From Nocardia amamiensis (GTDB taxonomy: Bacteria; Actinomycetota; Actinomycetes; Mycobacteriales; Mycobacteriaceae), in NCBI RefSeq assembly GCF_015477605.1, contig NZ_JADLQX010000032.1:1-64000 (forward strand): 64,000 nt of DNA. The letters are read 5' to 3'. Positions within the stretch are counted from its first letter, which is position 1; the number at the start of each line of letters is the position of its first letter. This document shows positions 1 to 8,040 of this stretch, piece by piece. The notes below the pieces were generated by a model, which made no database searches, was not told the DNA's origin, and saw only the letters and a program-made list of their open reading frames with translations. The position numbers were made by a program, and so were the translations under genes.

Positions 1-141
1 GAAGGCAAAGGCATCCCCTTCACCACCTGGGCCGGTTGGTACCGCCTCGACGCCCACGAACGCTCCCTCGGCGAACCCGAAGGCCGCGAGCGCGTCAAGG
101 TCGTCGAACGCGAAGACATGCTGCGCGTGAGCCTGCACTGA
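1..141 (+). CDS. C-terminal end of a ferredoxin/adrenodoxin-type NADP+ reductase (partial)
   Basis: Only the last 46 codons are inside the window; the frame is open from base 1 to the TGA at 139-141. The visible peptide has a W-x-GW-x-x-LD-x-HE pattern, then GRERVKVV and a terminal ML. This resembles the C-terminal tail of actinobacterial FAD/NADPH reductases of the FprA type, where a short helix closes the NADP site. No FAD or NADP motif is visible because the catalytic part lies upstream, so the call rests on tail similarity recognised by eye. Another two-dinucleotide-binding-domain flavoprotein is possible. The mrp gene follows 36 bases downstream on the same strand. Confidence 0.5.
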   Translation, partial: EGKGIPFTTWAGWYRLDAHERSLGEPEGRERVKVVEREDMLRVSLH

Positions 142-177
142 CGCGACTCCGGCCCGGCTACGAAAGTTGGTCTACCC

Positions 178-1314
178 ATGACGAATACGTCCGCGACAAT
201 GGAACGGATCCGTACCGCACTCGCCCGAGTCGAAGACCCGGAGATCCACCGTCCGATCACCGAACTGAACATGGTCTCCGGCATCGCCATCGACGAGGCG
301 CGGCAGGTGACCGTCGAGATACTGCTCACGGTGTCCACCTGCCCCATGCGGGACAGAATTCTGCAAGACGTCCGCGCGGCCGTGCTCGCCCTGCCGGACA
401 TCGCCTCGGTCACCGTGGAGTTCGGGGTCATGTCCGGCGAGCAGCGCGCGGCGTTGGGCAAGCAGATCCGCGGCGACGACGAGATCCCCTTCGCCGAACC
501 CGGCTCGCGTACCAGGGTGCTCTGCGTCGCCTCCGGCAAGGGGGGAGTCGGGAAGTCCAGTGTGACAGTCAATCTGGCGGTCGCGATGGCCCAGCGCGGT
601 CTGCGGATCGGCATTCTCGACGCGGACATCCACGGCCATTCGATCCCCGCCATGCTGGGCTGCACCTCCGGCCCGACGCAGGTGGACCGCATGATGATGC
701 CGCCAACCGCGTTGGGCGTGCGGCTGATGTCGGTCGGCATGTTCCTGGCCGGGAACGAACCCGTCGTCTGGCGTGGACCGATGCTGCATCGGGCGTTGCG
801 GCAGTTTCTCGCGGACGTCTACTGGGGCGAGCTCGACGTGCTACTGGTCGACCTGCCGCCCGGCACCGGTGACATCGCGATCTCCCTGGCCCAGTTGTTG
901 CCGACCGCGGAACTGCTCGTCGTCACCACGCCGCAGCAGACCGCGGCGCGCATCGCCGAGCGGGCGGGCGCGGTCGCCGCCAAGACCGGACAGCGCGTGA
1001 TCGGCGTTATCGAGAACATGTCCTGGTACCAGGCTCCCAGCGGGGCGCGCATCTCCCTGTTCGGCTCCGGCGGTGGGGCCATGGTCAGCCGTGGACTCAC
1101 CGAGATCCTCGGAACCGACTGCCCAGTGCTCGGCAGAATCCCGTTCGACCCCGATGTGTGCGCTACGGGTGATCGCGGGACTCCGATGGTGCTGGCCGAG
1201 CCCGGCTCGGCAGCGGCGAAGGCCTTCTTCGCTCTCGCGGACCTGCTCACCGCGCCTCGCGAGAGCATCATCGGGAAGCGGCTGATGGTGTCTCCAGTCG
1301 AGGAACCAGCGTGA
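178..1314 (+). CDS. mrp: Mrp/NBP35-family iron-sulfur cluster carrier P-loop ATPase
   Basis: A 378-aa protein. Residues 1-90 form a MIP18/DUF59 domain, with the typical DPE near residue 20 and the NMVSG segment. The C-terminal two thirds is the deviant P-loop ATPase: GKGGVGKSS at 120-128 and VDLPPGTGD as the Walker B region. The family binds and transfers Fe-S clusters to apoproteins in the cytosol. The CxxC normally found between the ENMS motif and the GSGGG motif is absent (ENMSWYQAPSG then FGSGGG), as I recall for the mycobacterial homologue, so cluster binding must use other ligands. Start is ATG 178; no strong ribosome binding site is visible. ApbC is an alternative name for the same family. 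Confidence 0.93.
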   Translation: MTNTSATMERIRTALARVEDPEIHRPITELNMVSGIAIDEARQVTVEILLTVSTCPMRDRILQDVRAAVLALPDIASVTVEFGVMSGEQRAALGKQIRGDDEIPFAEPGSRTRVLCVASGKGGVGKSSVTVNLAVAMAQRGLRIGILDADIHGHSIPAMLGCTSGPTQVDRMMMPPTALGVRLMSVGMFLAGNEPVVWRGPMLHRALRQFLADVYWGELDVLLVDLPPGTGDIAISLAQLLPTAELLVVTTPQQTAARIAERAGAVAAKTGQRVIGVIENMSWYQAPSGARISLFGSGGGAMVSRGLTEILGTDCPVLGRIPFDPDVCATGDRGTPMVLAEPGSAAAKAFFALADLLTAPRESIIGKRLMVSPVEEPA

Positions 1315-1420
1315 GCGCCGAACTCTGCGCGCCACCACCTACCCGGCGGCACAACATCCGAGACCGCACCGACGAGCTCGGGGCGATCGCCGGTGTGCAC
1401 GGTGTCGGGAAGCGCCCAGA

Positions 1421-2131
1421 ATGGGTGTCATGACGGCGTGGCACACGGACATCGCCGCACCCGCGGCAGCAGATGCGGCCGGGCACGCCGATCGGCGCGC
1501 CCGGTATCCGGATCTGGTCTGGTACGCCGCCTACGGCTCGAACATGAGCCTGATCAGGCTGCGCACCTATCTGCGCGGCGGCAGTCCCGATGGCGGAGCA
1601 CTCACCCTGCCCGGCTGCCGCGACCACGCCGATCCGCTGCGCTCGATTCCCCTGCTGCTCCCCGGCCTGCTGTATTTCGCCACCGAATCGCTGACCTGGA
1701 CCGGCGGCCGCGCTTTCTACGACCCGGGCTGCCCCGGCGAGATCGCCGTGCACGCCCACCTGCTGACCGCCACCCAGTTCTCCGACATCGTGGCTCAGGA
1801 GATGTACCGCGCTCCCGGCATGGACCTCGACTTCAGCGACGTGATCGCTCGGGGCACCACCACTCTCGGTCCCGGCCGGTACGAGACGCTGGTCTGCGCG
1901 GGCACCTACGACCGTCACCCCGTGCTGACTTTTACCGCCCCCTGGCGCTATCGCGATGTTCCCGGCAACCCGCCCGCAGCCGCCTACTTGCGGTACCTGG
2001 CGGCGGGCCTGCGCGCCTCCCACGGCTGGTCCATTCGGACAACCGCGGGTTACCTCGCGACCCGGCCAGGTGCCGATCGCCGCTGGACACCGGATTCCGT
2101 CCACGCACTGCTCCAGGCGGACCATCGGTAG
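1421..2131 (+). CDS. Gamma-glutamylcyclotransferase-fold protein
   Basis: A 236-aa protein (233 if the second ATG, at 1430, is used). The hallmark is WYAAYGSNMS near residue 33, the YGSN substrate-loop motif of the GGCT/AIG2 fold, followed by the PGCRD and YFATES segments common in actinobacterial relatives. Such proteins cyclise gamma-glutamyl groups or act on related amides, but the substrate cannot be read from sequence. Close relatives are often labelled 'histone deacetylase' in databases, which the sequence does not support: there is no HDAC zinc-site motif. It stands alone downstream of mrp and converges with the PucR-type gene; the two stop codons are about 20 bases apart. Confidence 0.55.
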   Translation: MGVMTAWHTDIAAPAAADAAGHADRRARYPDLVWYAAYGSNMSLIRLRTYLRGGSPDGGALTLPGCRDHADPLRSIPLLLPGLLYFATESLTWTGGRAFYDPGCPGEIAVHAHLLTATQFSDIVAQEMYRAPGMDLDFSDVIARGTTTLGPGRYETLVCAGTYDRHPVLTFTAPWRYRDVPGNPPAAAYLRYLAAGLRASHGWSIRTTAGYLATRPGADRRWTPDSVHALLQADHR

Positions 2132-2149
2132 AGAAACCGCGACGTAGGT

Positions 2150-3424
2150 CTACGACGAGACGCCCGCCTGTCCAGGGCGGGCACCGACGGCAGGCGGCTC
2201 GGCTTCGGAATCGCGATAGCTGCGCGCGACGAGCGCCGCGCGCAGATACCACACCCCGGAGGCTTGGGCGGGGTCGAAACCGGTGAGCTGGCCGATGCGT
2301 TTGAGCCGGTAGTCGACGGTGTTGGTGTGGATGTGCAACGACCGTGCGGTGCGCTGGCGGTTCAGGTTGGTGCCGATATGGCGCTTCAGCGTCTCGAGGA
2401 GTTCGGGGTGCTCGTCGAGCGGATCGAGAAGTGTCCGCAGCGTTTCCAGTCCGGGGCCGGGACGGGTGAGCTGGTACTCCAGCGCCAGATCGTCGAAGCG
2501 GAACAGCCCGCGCGTCCAGCGCAGCCGCTGCACCATGTCGAGCAGTTCGTGCGCGCGATCGGCGGCCGTGGGCACCTCGACCGGCGTCGCGGCGATCACC
2601 GTCGCGACAACCGGGACCTGCGCGGCACCGCCGAGGCACTCCACCAGCTCGTCGAGGGCTTTGTCCTCCGGTGACGCGGACGGCAGGAGGATCGTGCCGC
2701 CGTCGACGCTCAGCAGCGACAGCACCGTGTCGCCGCAGCGGGTGGCGAGCTCCGATTGCACGCGGCGCAGCTTCCGCCGCGCCACCACCGCGCCGTCGAG
2801 TCGCGGATTTCTCTCCTCGGGATGTGCCGGGATGGCAACGGCGAGAACGGCATACGAATCGGCGATCGGAATGCCGCATTCGCGTGCCATGGTGAAGGTT
2901 GGGTGCCCGCCGAGCAACGCGGAGGCGAGCGTATGAGCGGCAGTGTGGTGTTCGCCGACCACGGCACGCAGCTCGGTGACGTAGGCGCGCGAGACGGTCG
3001 AGGTGATGGTGTCCAGGATTTCCAGCAGGCGACGGCTGATGTCCTTGAGGCTGTCGAAATCCGCGGCGGTCGCGTTGGCGACGATCAGGTCGAAGCCGAG
3101 CTTGAATCCCTCGTGCACCGCGTGATGGATGGTGTCGATCGGGATGCCCTCGCGCGCCCAGCCGGCCGCAGCGGTCCGCAGCAGCAGCGTCTTCTCGGGG
3201 ATGTCGCCGCCGTCGAGCATGCTGACCGCCAGTTCCAGGCACAGGCGGGTGATGTTGGTGATGTCGCCGTTGAGCGCCTCGCCGGGTAGCGTCCGGCAGT
3301 GCGCGACGGTCTCGATGAAGTGGCCGACCATTTTGCGCGACAGATTCCGCACATCCCGCAGCGAAGAACTGGCCGGGCGGCCCGAGAGCGTCAAATCCGG
3401 ACCTGCCGAATCGGTGATGGACAT
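2150..3424 (-). CDS. PucR/CdaR-type helix-turn-helix transcriptional regulator
   Basis: A 424-aa protein. The N-terminal 150 residues form a helical sensor-like region (CLELAVSMLDGG, then REGIPIDTIHHAVHEG). The middle resembles the GGDEF-like domain of this family. The C-terminus is a clear PucR HTH_30 domain with RTARSLHIHTNTVDYRLKRI followed by LTGF near residues 365-395. Start is ATG 3424, preceded by GGAAGGAGT seven bases upstream. PucR-type proteins regulate carbon or nitrogen catabolism; the ligand is unknown here. The divergent neighbour at 3635 encodes a stand-alone copy of the N-terminal domain, and the shared promoter region holds an inverted repeat at 3540-3555 that may be the operator. 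Confidence 0.85.
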   Translation of the reverse strand: MSITDSAGPDLTLSGRPASSSLRDVRNLSRKMVGHFIETVAHCRTLPGEALNGDITNITRLCLELAVSMLDGGDIPEKTLLLRTAAAGWAREGIPIDTIHHAVHEGFKLGFDLIVANATAADFDSLKDISRRLLEILDTITSTVSRAYVTELRAVVGEHHTAAHTLASALLGGHPTFTMARECGIPIADSYAVLAVAIPAHPEERNPRLDGAVVARRKLRRVQSELATRCGDTVLSLLSVDGGTILLPSASPEDKALDELVECLGGAAQVPVVATVIAATPVEVPTAADRAHELLDMVQRLRWTRGLFRFDDLALEYQLTRPGPGLETLRTLLDPLDEHPELLETLKRHIGTNLNRQRTARSLHIHTNTVDYRLKRIGQLTGFDPAQASGVWYLRAALVARSYRDSEAEPPAVGARPGQAGVSS

Positions 3425-3539
3425 TGTGACTCCTTCCCTCCCCGATCGCGGAAAGTACCCCACGGTAACTTGACCGGTTCGGCCTTCCGAGAGGCGCGCC
3501 CCGGGTTGGGGATACCGCCCGAAATCGAGCCGCCCGCGC

Positions 3540-3555
3540 TTGTGAAGGCTCACAA
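3540..3555. promoter_or_regulatory. Inverted repeat TTGTGA-N4-TCACAA between divergent genes
   Basis: A perfect 6-bp inverted repeat with a 4-bp spacer lies in the 210-bp gap between the divergent PucR-type gene and the sensor-domain gene. It sits about 115 bp upstream of the former and 80 bp upstream of the latter. The halves resemble CRP-type half-sites, but the spacer is 4 rather than 6. It may be the operator of the adjacent regulator; that assignment is inference. Confidence 0.4.
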
Positions 3556-3634
3556 CACACATTCGCGCGGTCGAAATCTCCCGATCCCCGCCGTAACGTC
3601 GGTGCCGGCAGGGTCGTCGCGCGGAGGGAGGGCC

Positions 3635-3997
3635 ATGACCACCGGCCCGCACAGAGAAGATCGGCATACCGCCGGGGCGCCTGCGCGCTTCGATCGCGGT
3701 CCCGACGCGCTGATCAAGATGGGTTTGGAACTGGCCCTCGTCCTGGTCGACGCCGCCGAGGCCGCGGGCAGCCTCGCACTCGGCAGGTTCGAGCACGCCG
3801 CCAGCCGATGCGCTCAGGCCGGTATCCCGATCGAAGCGGTGCACGCCGTCCTGCGCGACGGTGTCGACGCGGGCCTCGCCGTGCCCGCGACCGAGTCGCC
3901 GGAACGGCGAGCCCGGCGTGACCGGCTGGAGCCCAGCATGATCAGCGAATTCCTGGAAGCGCTGAATTCGGTGGTGGCGCGCAGCTACGCCAACTGA
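3635..3997 (+). CDS. Stand-alone sensor-domain paralogue of the adjacent PucR regulator
   Basis: A 120-aa protein with no DNA-binding domain. Residues 30-120 align without gaps of note to the N-terminal domain of the divergent PucR-type regulator. Shared segments are LELALVLVDAAEA against LELAVSMLDGGDI, and AGIPIEAVHAVLRDG against EGIPIDTIHHAVHEG, ending in a VVARSYAN tail comparable to VSRAY. The start at ATG 3635 is preceded by GGAGGGAGG. This reads as a single-domain partner or a duplicated and truncated copy, possibly able to bind the same ligand or heterodimerise with the regulator. Function is not established. It converges with the D-amino-acid oxidase gene. Confidence 0.6.
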   Translation: MTTGPHREDRHTAGAPARFDRGPDALIKMGLELALVLVDAAEAAGSLALGRFEHAASRCAQAGIPIEAVHAVLRDGVDAGLAVPATESPERRARRDRLEPSMISEFLEALNSVVARSYAN

Positions 3998-4010
3998 CTT
4001 TCTCTCGTCT

Positions 4011-4027
4011 CGACTCGGCCCGAGTCG
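4011..4027. terminator. Short hairpin between convergent genes
   Basis: CGACTCGG, one base, CCGAGTCG: a perfect 8-bp inverted repeat (7 bp with a 3-base loop) between the sensor-domain gene and the D-amino-acid oxidase gene. There is no T-run. A bidirectional terminator is plausible from position only. Confidence 0.4.
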
Positions 4028-4047
4028 GAACTGCTGAGCAACACCGA

Positions 4048-4998
4048 TCACAGTGCGGCGACCAGAGCCGCGCTCTCCAGTGCGCAGCCGTATCCGATGG
4101 TGATGCCGGAGCCGCCGTGGCCGTAGTTGTGGACAACGGGTATGCCCGGCAGCGCGACGGTGTCGAGTTCGAGGCGGACTTCGGCGCGGCCAGGCCGAAG
4201 TCCGACCAGGGTTTCCAACACCTGGCTCTCGGCGAGCGCGGGGGCCAGGTCGCGGCAACGCCGCAGGATCGATCGGGTGAGCTCGGGGTCGGGCGCGGTC
4301 TCCCACTCCCCTGGTTCCAGCGAACCGCCGAGAACGCAGTCGGCCGCCCGGGGATGGACGTAGGCGCGTCCGAGTGGATGGGCCTCGTCCCGGATCGACA
4401 CCGAAAGCCCCGGGTTCGTCACCCGCACGATCTGGCCGCGGATAGGGTACGCATCCGGGTCGCCGACGAGTTCGGCGGCGCGCAGACCCGCGCAGTTGAC
4501 CACGACGTCAGGCGACAGGTCGGCGAGGTCGGCGAGCCGGTGGACGGTGCGCCGCACGCGTCGTGCGCCTGCCGCGTCCACCTGAGCGCTCAGAAACGGC
4601 AGGTAGGTCGGCATCTCCACCAAGGGGACCGCGAAACGGAAGCCGAAGCCGTATCCGGGTGGCAGTTCGCCCGGGCCGGCGGCCCGGAACGAGCGCACCG
4701 ACCGCGACCAGGCCGGAACCGCGGGTTCGTCCCGATAGAGCGCCGTCGACTCGCACATCCGCACGCCGGGCGCGCCCGCGGCGGCCAGCGCGGCCAAGTG
4801 TTCGAAAGTGGTGTCGCTCCATGCCCGGACCCGGTCGGCCGGGCCAGCCGCGGTGGGAAACCACACCGCGGCGGCCAGAAAGGAAGTGGTCGCGGTGATC
4901 GGCGTGGCGCTGACGATGATCACCTCATGCCGGCCTCGGAGCAGTTCCGCCGCGGTGGAAAGACCCGAAATGCCCGAGCCGAGGACGACGATCCGCAT
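4048..4998 (-). CDS. D-amino-acid oxidase family FAD-dependent oxidoreductase
   Basis: A 316-aa protein, about the usual length for DAO. The N-terminus MRIVVLGSGISGLSTA is the GxGxxG dinucleotide-binding motif for FAD. The C-terminus has VHNYGHGGSGITIGYGCA, the DAO signature, and GLRPGRAEVRLE precedes it. DAO oxidatively deaminates D-amino acids to 2-oxo acids with hydrogen peroxide. The start chosen, ATG 4998, places the FAD motif at residue 5, as is normal; the frame is open further upstream but without a domain. It is a single gene. Glycine oxidase (ThiO) belongs to the same superfamily, but the C-terminal motif favours DAO. Confidence 0.88.
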   Translation of the reverse strand: MRIVVLGSGISGLSTAAELLRGRHEVIIVSATPITATTSFLAAAVWFPTAAGPADRVRAWSDTTFEHLAALAAAGAPGVRMCESTALYRDEPAVPAWSRSVRSFRAAGPGELPPGYGFGFRFAVPLVEMPTYLPFLSAQVDAAGARRVRRTVHRLADLADLSPDVVVNCAGLRAAELVGDPDAYPIRGQIVRVTNPGLSVSIRDEAHPLGRAYVHPRAADCVLGGSLEPGEWETAPDPELTRSILRRCRDLAPALAESQVLETLVGLRPGRAEVRLELDTVALPGIPVVHNYGHGGSGITIGYGCALESAALVAAL

Positions 4999-5084
4999 GC
5001 GAACGAGACTATCGAGCCCCGCCGCGGCGAGAGGTTTCCGCAGCACCGGCCGTGGGAGGCGGGCGCGATACGCGGCCGGAGATG

Positions 5085-5420
5085 TCAGTCCTCGTCATCG
5101 AGCGAGGTGACTCCGGTGGTCAGCGCAACCATCGGCCACTGCGGTCCGACGCAGGCGGCGGTGACAGTACTGCCCGCCGCGAAACCGCCGCGGCTCTCCC
5201 CGTTGCGCGCGACATCGGCCCGCAAACCGGCCTGTTCGCCCGAGCCGACCAGCGCGCAGGTCCAGCTCTCCGACGCCGGTTGGCTGTTCACGGCGATGGT
5301 GCCTTCTTCCTGGGTGTCCGCCGACAGCGTTGGTCCCGCGGCGGCGAGCCCGGCACCGGTCCCGGCGACCGCCACGGCGGAGCCGGCCGTCACGACGAGA
5401 CGTAGAGCGATCCGAAACAT
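5085..5420 (-). CDS. Small secreted protein of unknown function
   Basis: A 111-aa protein with a signal peptide: MFRIALRLVVT, a hydrophobic Ala/Gly/Val core, and a probable cleavage after the AAAG region near residue 28. Start is ATG 5420 with AGGGAG seven bases upstream. The mature part has two cysteines (SWTCALVG and TAACVG) that could form one disulfide, and an acidic end (LDDED). I do not recognise a family. It is divergent from the carboxylate-amine ligase gene. Confidence 0.6.
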   Translation of the reverse strand: MFRIALRLVVTAGSAVAVAGTGAGLAAAGPTLSADTQEEGTIAVNSQPASESWTCALVGSGEQAGLRADVARNGESRGGFAAGSTVTAACVGPQWPMVALTTGVTSLDDED

Positions 5421-5576
5421 GCGATATCTCCCTGATATTGGTGCAGCCCCCTGCCATCGGCAGTTTCCGGCTGGACGCCGTTCAAACCGATGTCGAGCCG
5501 GTCGCGGCGAGCGATCGCGGGGCAACTTCGCGCCGATCCACCGACTAGGCGGCCTGACCCGGGGTATGCCATCTAC

Positions 5577-6686
5577 ATGGACGATGGCCGCGCGACCGTC
5601 GGTGTGGAAGAGGAGTTCTTGCTGGTCGATCCGCGTACCGGTGCGCCGCTGGCACGCAACGTCGAGGTGGCGCGCACGGCCGAGGACATCGGCATCGACC
5701 TGCAACTCGAGCTGACTCGTTGCCAGGTGGAGGCCAGCACCGCGGTCCACACCGATATCGCCGAGCTGCACCGGCAGCTCCGGGAGCTACGGCGCGGTAT
5801 CTCCTCGTGCGCCGAGCAGAACGACGCGCGCTTGCTGGCGGTGGGCATTCCGCCGACCGTGCCGCACGAATTCCCGGTCACGCAGACACCGCGCTATCAG
5901 CGCATCGAGGAGAACTTCGGCCTGCTCGCGCACGAGCAGGGACTGTCGGGGTGCCACGTGCACATCGGCATCCCCGATTGCGAGACCGCGATCCAGGTGA
6001 GCAATTATCTGCGGCCGTGGTTGCCGCAACTGCTGGCGATGACGGCGAACTCGGCGATCTACCGCGGCACCGAGACCGGATTCGCCAGCTGGCGCAGCAT
6101 CCTGTGGCGACGCTGGCCCAGCGCCGGACCGCCGCCGTACTTCGAGTCCGCGCGCGACTACGAGGCCATGGTCGCGATGATGCTCAACAGCGGCAGCATC
6201 CTGGACAAGCAGATGGTCTACTGGGATGTCCGCCCGTCGGTCTCCTTCCCCACCGTCGAGATCCGGGTGAGCGACATACCCGCCACCGTCGAGGAGTCCG
6301 CGCTGTTGGCCGCGCTGGTGCGCGCGATCGTCGTCATGGCGCGCAAGTCCCTGGCCGACGGTCATGCCGCGCCCGCGGTGCCCGCCGAGATGCTGCGAGC
6401 GGCGTACTGGAAGGCGGCGCGTTCGGGACTGGTCGGAGACGGTGTCGACCCGCACGACGGCGAGGTGGCACCCGTCCGCACGCTGCTGCGCCGCCTGATC
6501 GACTACGCGGCCCCCGCGCTCGAGGAGGCGGGCGACCGCGAGTTCGTCGACGAGGCATTCGCCCGCCTGCTCGTCCGCGGCAACGGTGCGCTCCGGCAAC
6601 TGACAGCGTTGCGGGAGCGCGGTGACGTCGACGACGTCGTCGAAGAGGTGGCTCGCGCGACCCTCGAAGGGTGTTACCAGCCATGA
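5577..6686 (+). CDS. YbdK-family glutamate-cysteine ligase-like carboxylate-amine ligase
   Basis: A 369-aa protein, matching the YbdK length. The N-terminus TVGVEEEFLLVDPRTG carries the EEE metal/ATP-binding motif of the GCS2 family, and CHVHIGIPD near residue 125 is the family histidine motif. YbdK has weak gamma-glutamylcysteine synthetase activity in E. coli; actinobacteria usually make mycothiol, so the true substrate is uncertain. The ATG at 5577 was chosen because the conserved GVEEEF region then begins at residue 9; the frame is open upstream without homology. A hairpin follows at 6690. Confidence 0.88.
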   Translation: MDDGRATVGVEEEFLLVDPRTGAPLARNVEVARTAEDIGIDLQLELTRCQVEASTAVHTDIAELHRQLRELRRGISSCAEQNDARLLAVGIPPTVPHEFPVTQTPRYQRIEENFGLLAHEQGLSGCHVHIGIPDCETAIQVSNYLRPWLPQLLAMTANSAIYRGTETGFASWRSILWRRWPSAGPPPYFESARDYEAMVAMMLNSGSILDKQMVYWDVRPSVSFPTVEIRVSDIPATVEESALLAALVRAIVVMARKSLADGHAAPAVPAEMLRAAYWKAARSGLVGDGVDPHDGEVAPVRTLLRRLIDYAAPALEEAGDREFVDEAFARLLVRGNGALRQLTALRERGDVDDVVEEVARATLEGCYQP

Positions 6687-6689
6687 GTG

Positions 6690-6715
6690 CGGGTCGTGCG
6701 CGGGAATGCGACCCG
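6690..6715. terminator. Hairpin between convergent genes
   Basis: CGGGTCG, a 12-base loop, CGACCCG. It lies just after the ligase stop codon and before the end of the converging anti-sigma gene, with no T-run. A bidirectional terminator is plausible. Confidence 0.4.
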
Positions 6716-6734
6716 GTACGGATCGGTGTGCTGC

Positions 6735-7475
6735 TCAGCTGAGAGCGACCGCCGCGAGGTGCGGTGACGTGGGGCGCGGCGACCCGCTCGCGGGTTCGAT
6801 CGTGACAATGCAGACGTCTGCCGGATCGAACCGGGCCGAGACCCCCACCTGCGGCACCGTGGTCAGCACACCCACCGAGCGCACCGCACCCGCGGACGAC
6901 ATCACCCACAGCTGATAGGCCCGTCCGGGAGGCGGCGCGGGCACCGCGTCGAATGTCACCGCGACGGCATGGAGCCGGTCCGACGTGCTCACCGTGAGGC
7001 TGCCCCCGACCGTGAGCCCGACCACGCGAGACCGCGAATCCGGTTGCCGCAGAACCTGTTCGGCCGTGACCGGCGCGGGACGATGTCCGGCCATCCGCTC
7101 GGCGACCACCACGGCTCCCGCACCGGCACCGATGATCACGGCGACGGCGACGGCCAGCCGAGCCGCCCGAGGCAGGCCGCTGGACACCGATCGGGCACCG
7201 TGCCGCCCGGATCGCGTGTTCCGGCGCGAATCGTCGATCGCTCGGAGGATCTTCGACTCCAGCGTCGGCGGCGGATTCACCGCGTCGGCGGCACTCAGTG
7301 CCGCCAATGTCTCGCGCACCCGGTGCACTGTGGCGGCGAATGCCGCAGCGGTCTCGGACTCGGTCTTCGCCACCCGGTTTTCGATATGCCGGCGCTCGAT
7401 CTCGGCTACCGCGTCCATCGCGTACGGGTAGGCCAGGTCGAGCAGGTCAGTGTGAGACTGCGCGGTCTCGGTCAT
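6735..7475 (-). CDS. RskA-type anti-sigma factor
   Basis: A 246-aa membrane protein. Residues 1-90 match the cytoplasmic N-terminus of RskA/anti-sigma-K proteins (LLDLAYPYAMDAVAEIERR, then VHRVRETLAALSAADAV). One transmembrane helix lies near residues 105-130 (AVAVAVIIGAGAGAVVV). The periplasmic RskA domain ends with GRAYQLWVM and GVLTT motifs. Such proteins hold an ECF sigma factor at the membrane until regulated proteolysis. Normally a sigK-like gene lies directly upstream and overlaps by ATGA; here only a degraded frame overlaps the ATG (see 7472-7570). The sigma partner may therefore be missing or encoded elsewhere. Confidence 0.85.
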   Translation of the reverse strand: MTETAQSHTDLLDLAYPYAMDAVAEIERRHIENRVAKTESETAAAFAATVHRVRETLAALSAADAVNPPPTLESKILRAIDDSRRNTRSGRHGARSVSSGLPRAARLAVAVAVIIGAGAGAVVVAERMAGHRPAPVTAEQVLRQPDSRSRVVGLTVGGSLTVSTSDRLHAVAVTFDAVPAPPPGRAYQLWVMSSAGAVRSVGVLTTVPQVGVSARFDPADVCIVTIEPASGSPRPTSPHLAAVALS

Positions 7476-7570
7476 GACCAGCCACCTACGGACAGATCGA
7501 CCCGGCGTTGTTCGACCGCGGACCGGATACGCGCCCGGGCGTGCGACGCGACGGCAACCGTACCGACGGC
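7472..7570 (-). pseudogene. Possible remnant of the cognate ECF sigma factor C-terminus
   Basis: A minus-strand frame ends with TGA inside the rskA-like start (TCATGA), the overlap expected of a sigK-rskA pair. Its last residues include VGTV, then ARIRSAVEQRRVDLSV. These resemble the end of sigma region 4 (VGTVKxRIRxALxxLRxxL) with a small insertion between the two motifs. Further upstream the frame has no region 2 or recognisable helix-turn-helix, and no other frame restores one. A decayed sigma gene is the best reading, but chance similarity over a short stretch is possible. Confidence 0.3.
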
Positions 7571-8040
7571 GCGAACCGGATGCCGGCCGAGCATCCGGCC
7601 CCGGAGAAGAACATCCGCGGCCGCCGGTCGAACCTGCGTCGGCCGCGAAGCCGATTCGGCGGTCCAATGACCGATGCTCCGCACGGACCGGGCGGGCGCA
7701 CCGTAGTCCTTCGCGCCGACCGAACTTGCCGGTCGCACCTTTGCGGCTACCTCGCGAACCCGGTGCGCCGGTGACGACGAACCGCGGGCGCGGCGTCTCC
7801 CGCCATGGCGTCGGCTCTCCTGCTGTATGCCAACCCGCATGCCTTCACTTCGCGGCGCACCGCCTTGTGGATTGGATTCCTCCCGATATTCGCGCTATTT
7901 CAGGTAGGCTGCTGCGCCGATCATGCGTCACTGTCCGGCGTGCAGGTGAGCGTCGCGGGCTTCAGCGGCCCGTACGTCCGCTCCTACGCCGGCTCACGAA
8001 GATCCCTGCGACCCGGTCGCCGATGCAGAGGGGAACACTG
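7571..8040. other. Non-coding stretch between the anti-sigma gene and terD
   Basis: About 470 bases with only low-quality open frames whose residues are dominated by Arg, Pro and Ala, as expected of shadow frames. The last 20 bases contain GAGGGGAA, the ribosome binding site for the TerD-like gene. The minus strand may hold the rest of a decayed sigma gene. I see no RNA gene or repeat. Confidence 0.5.
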
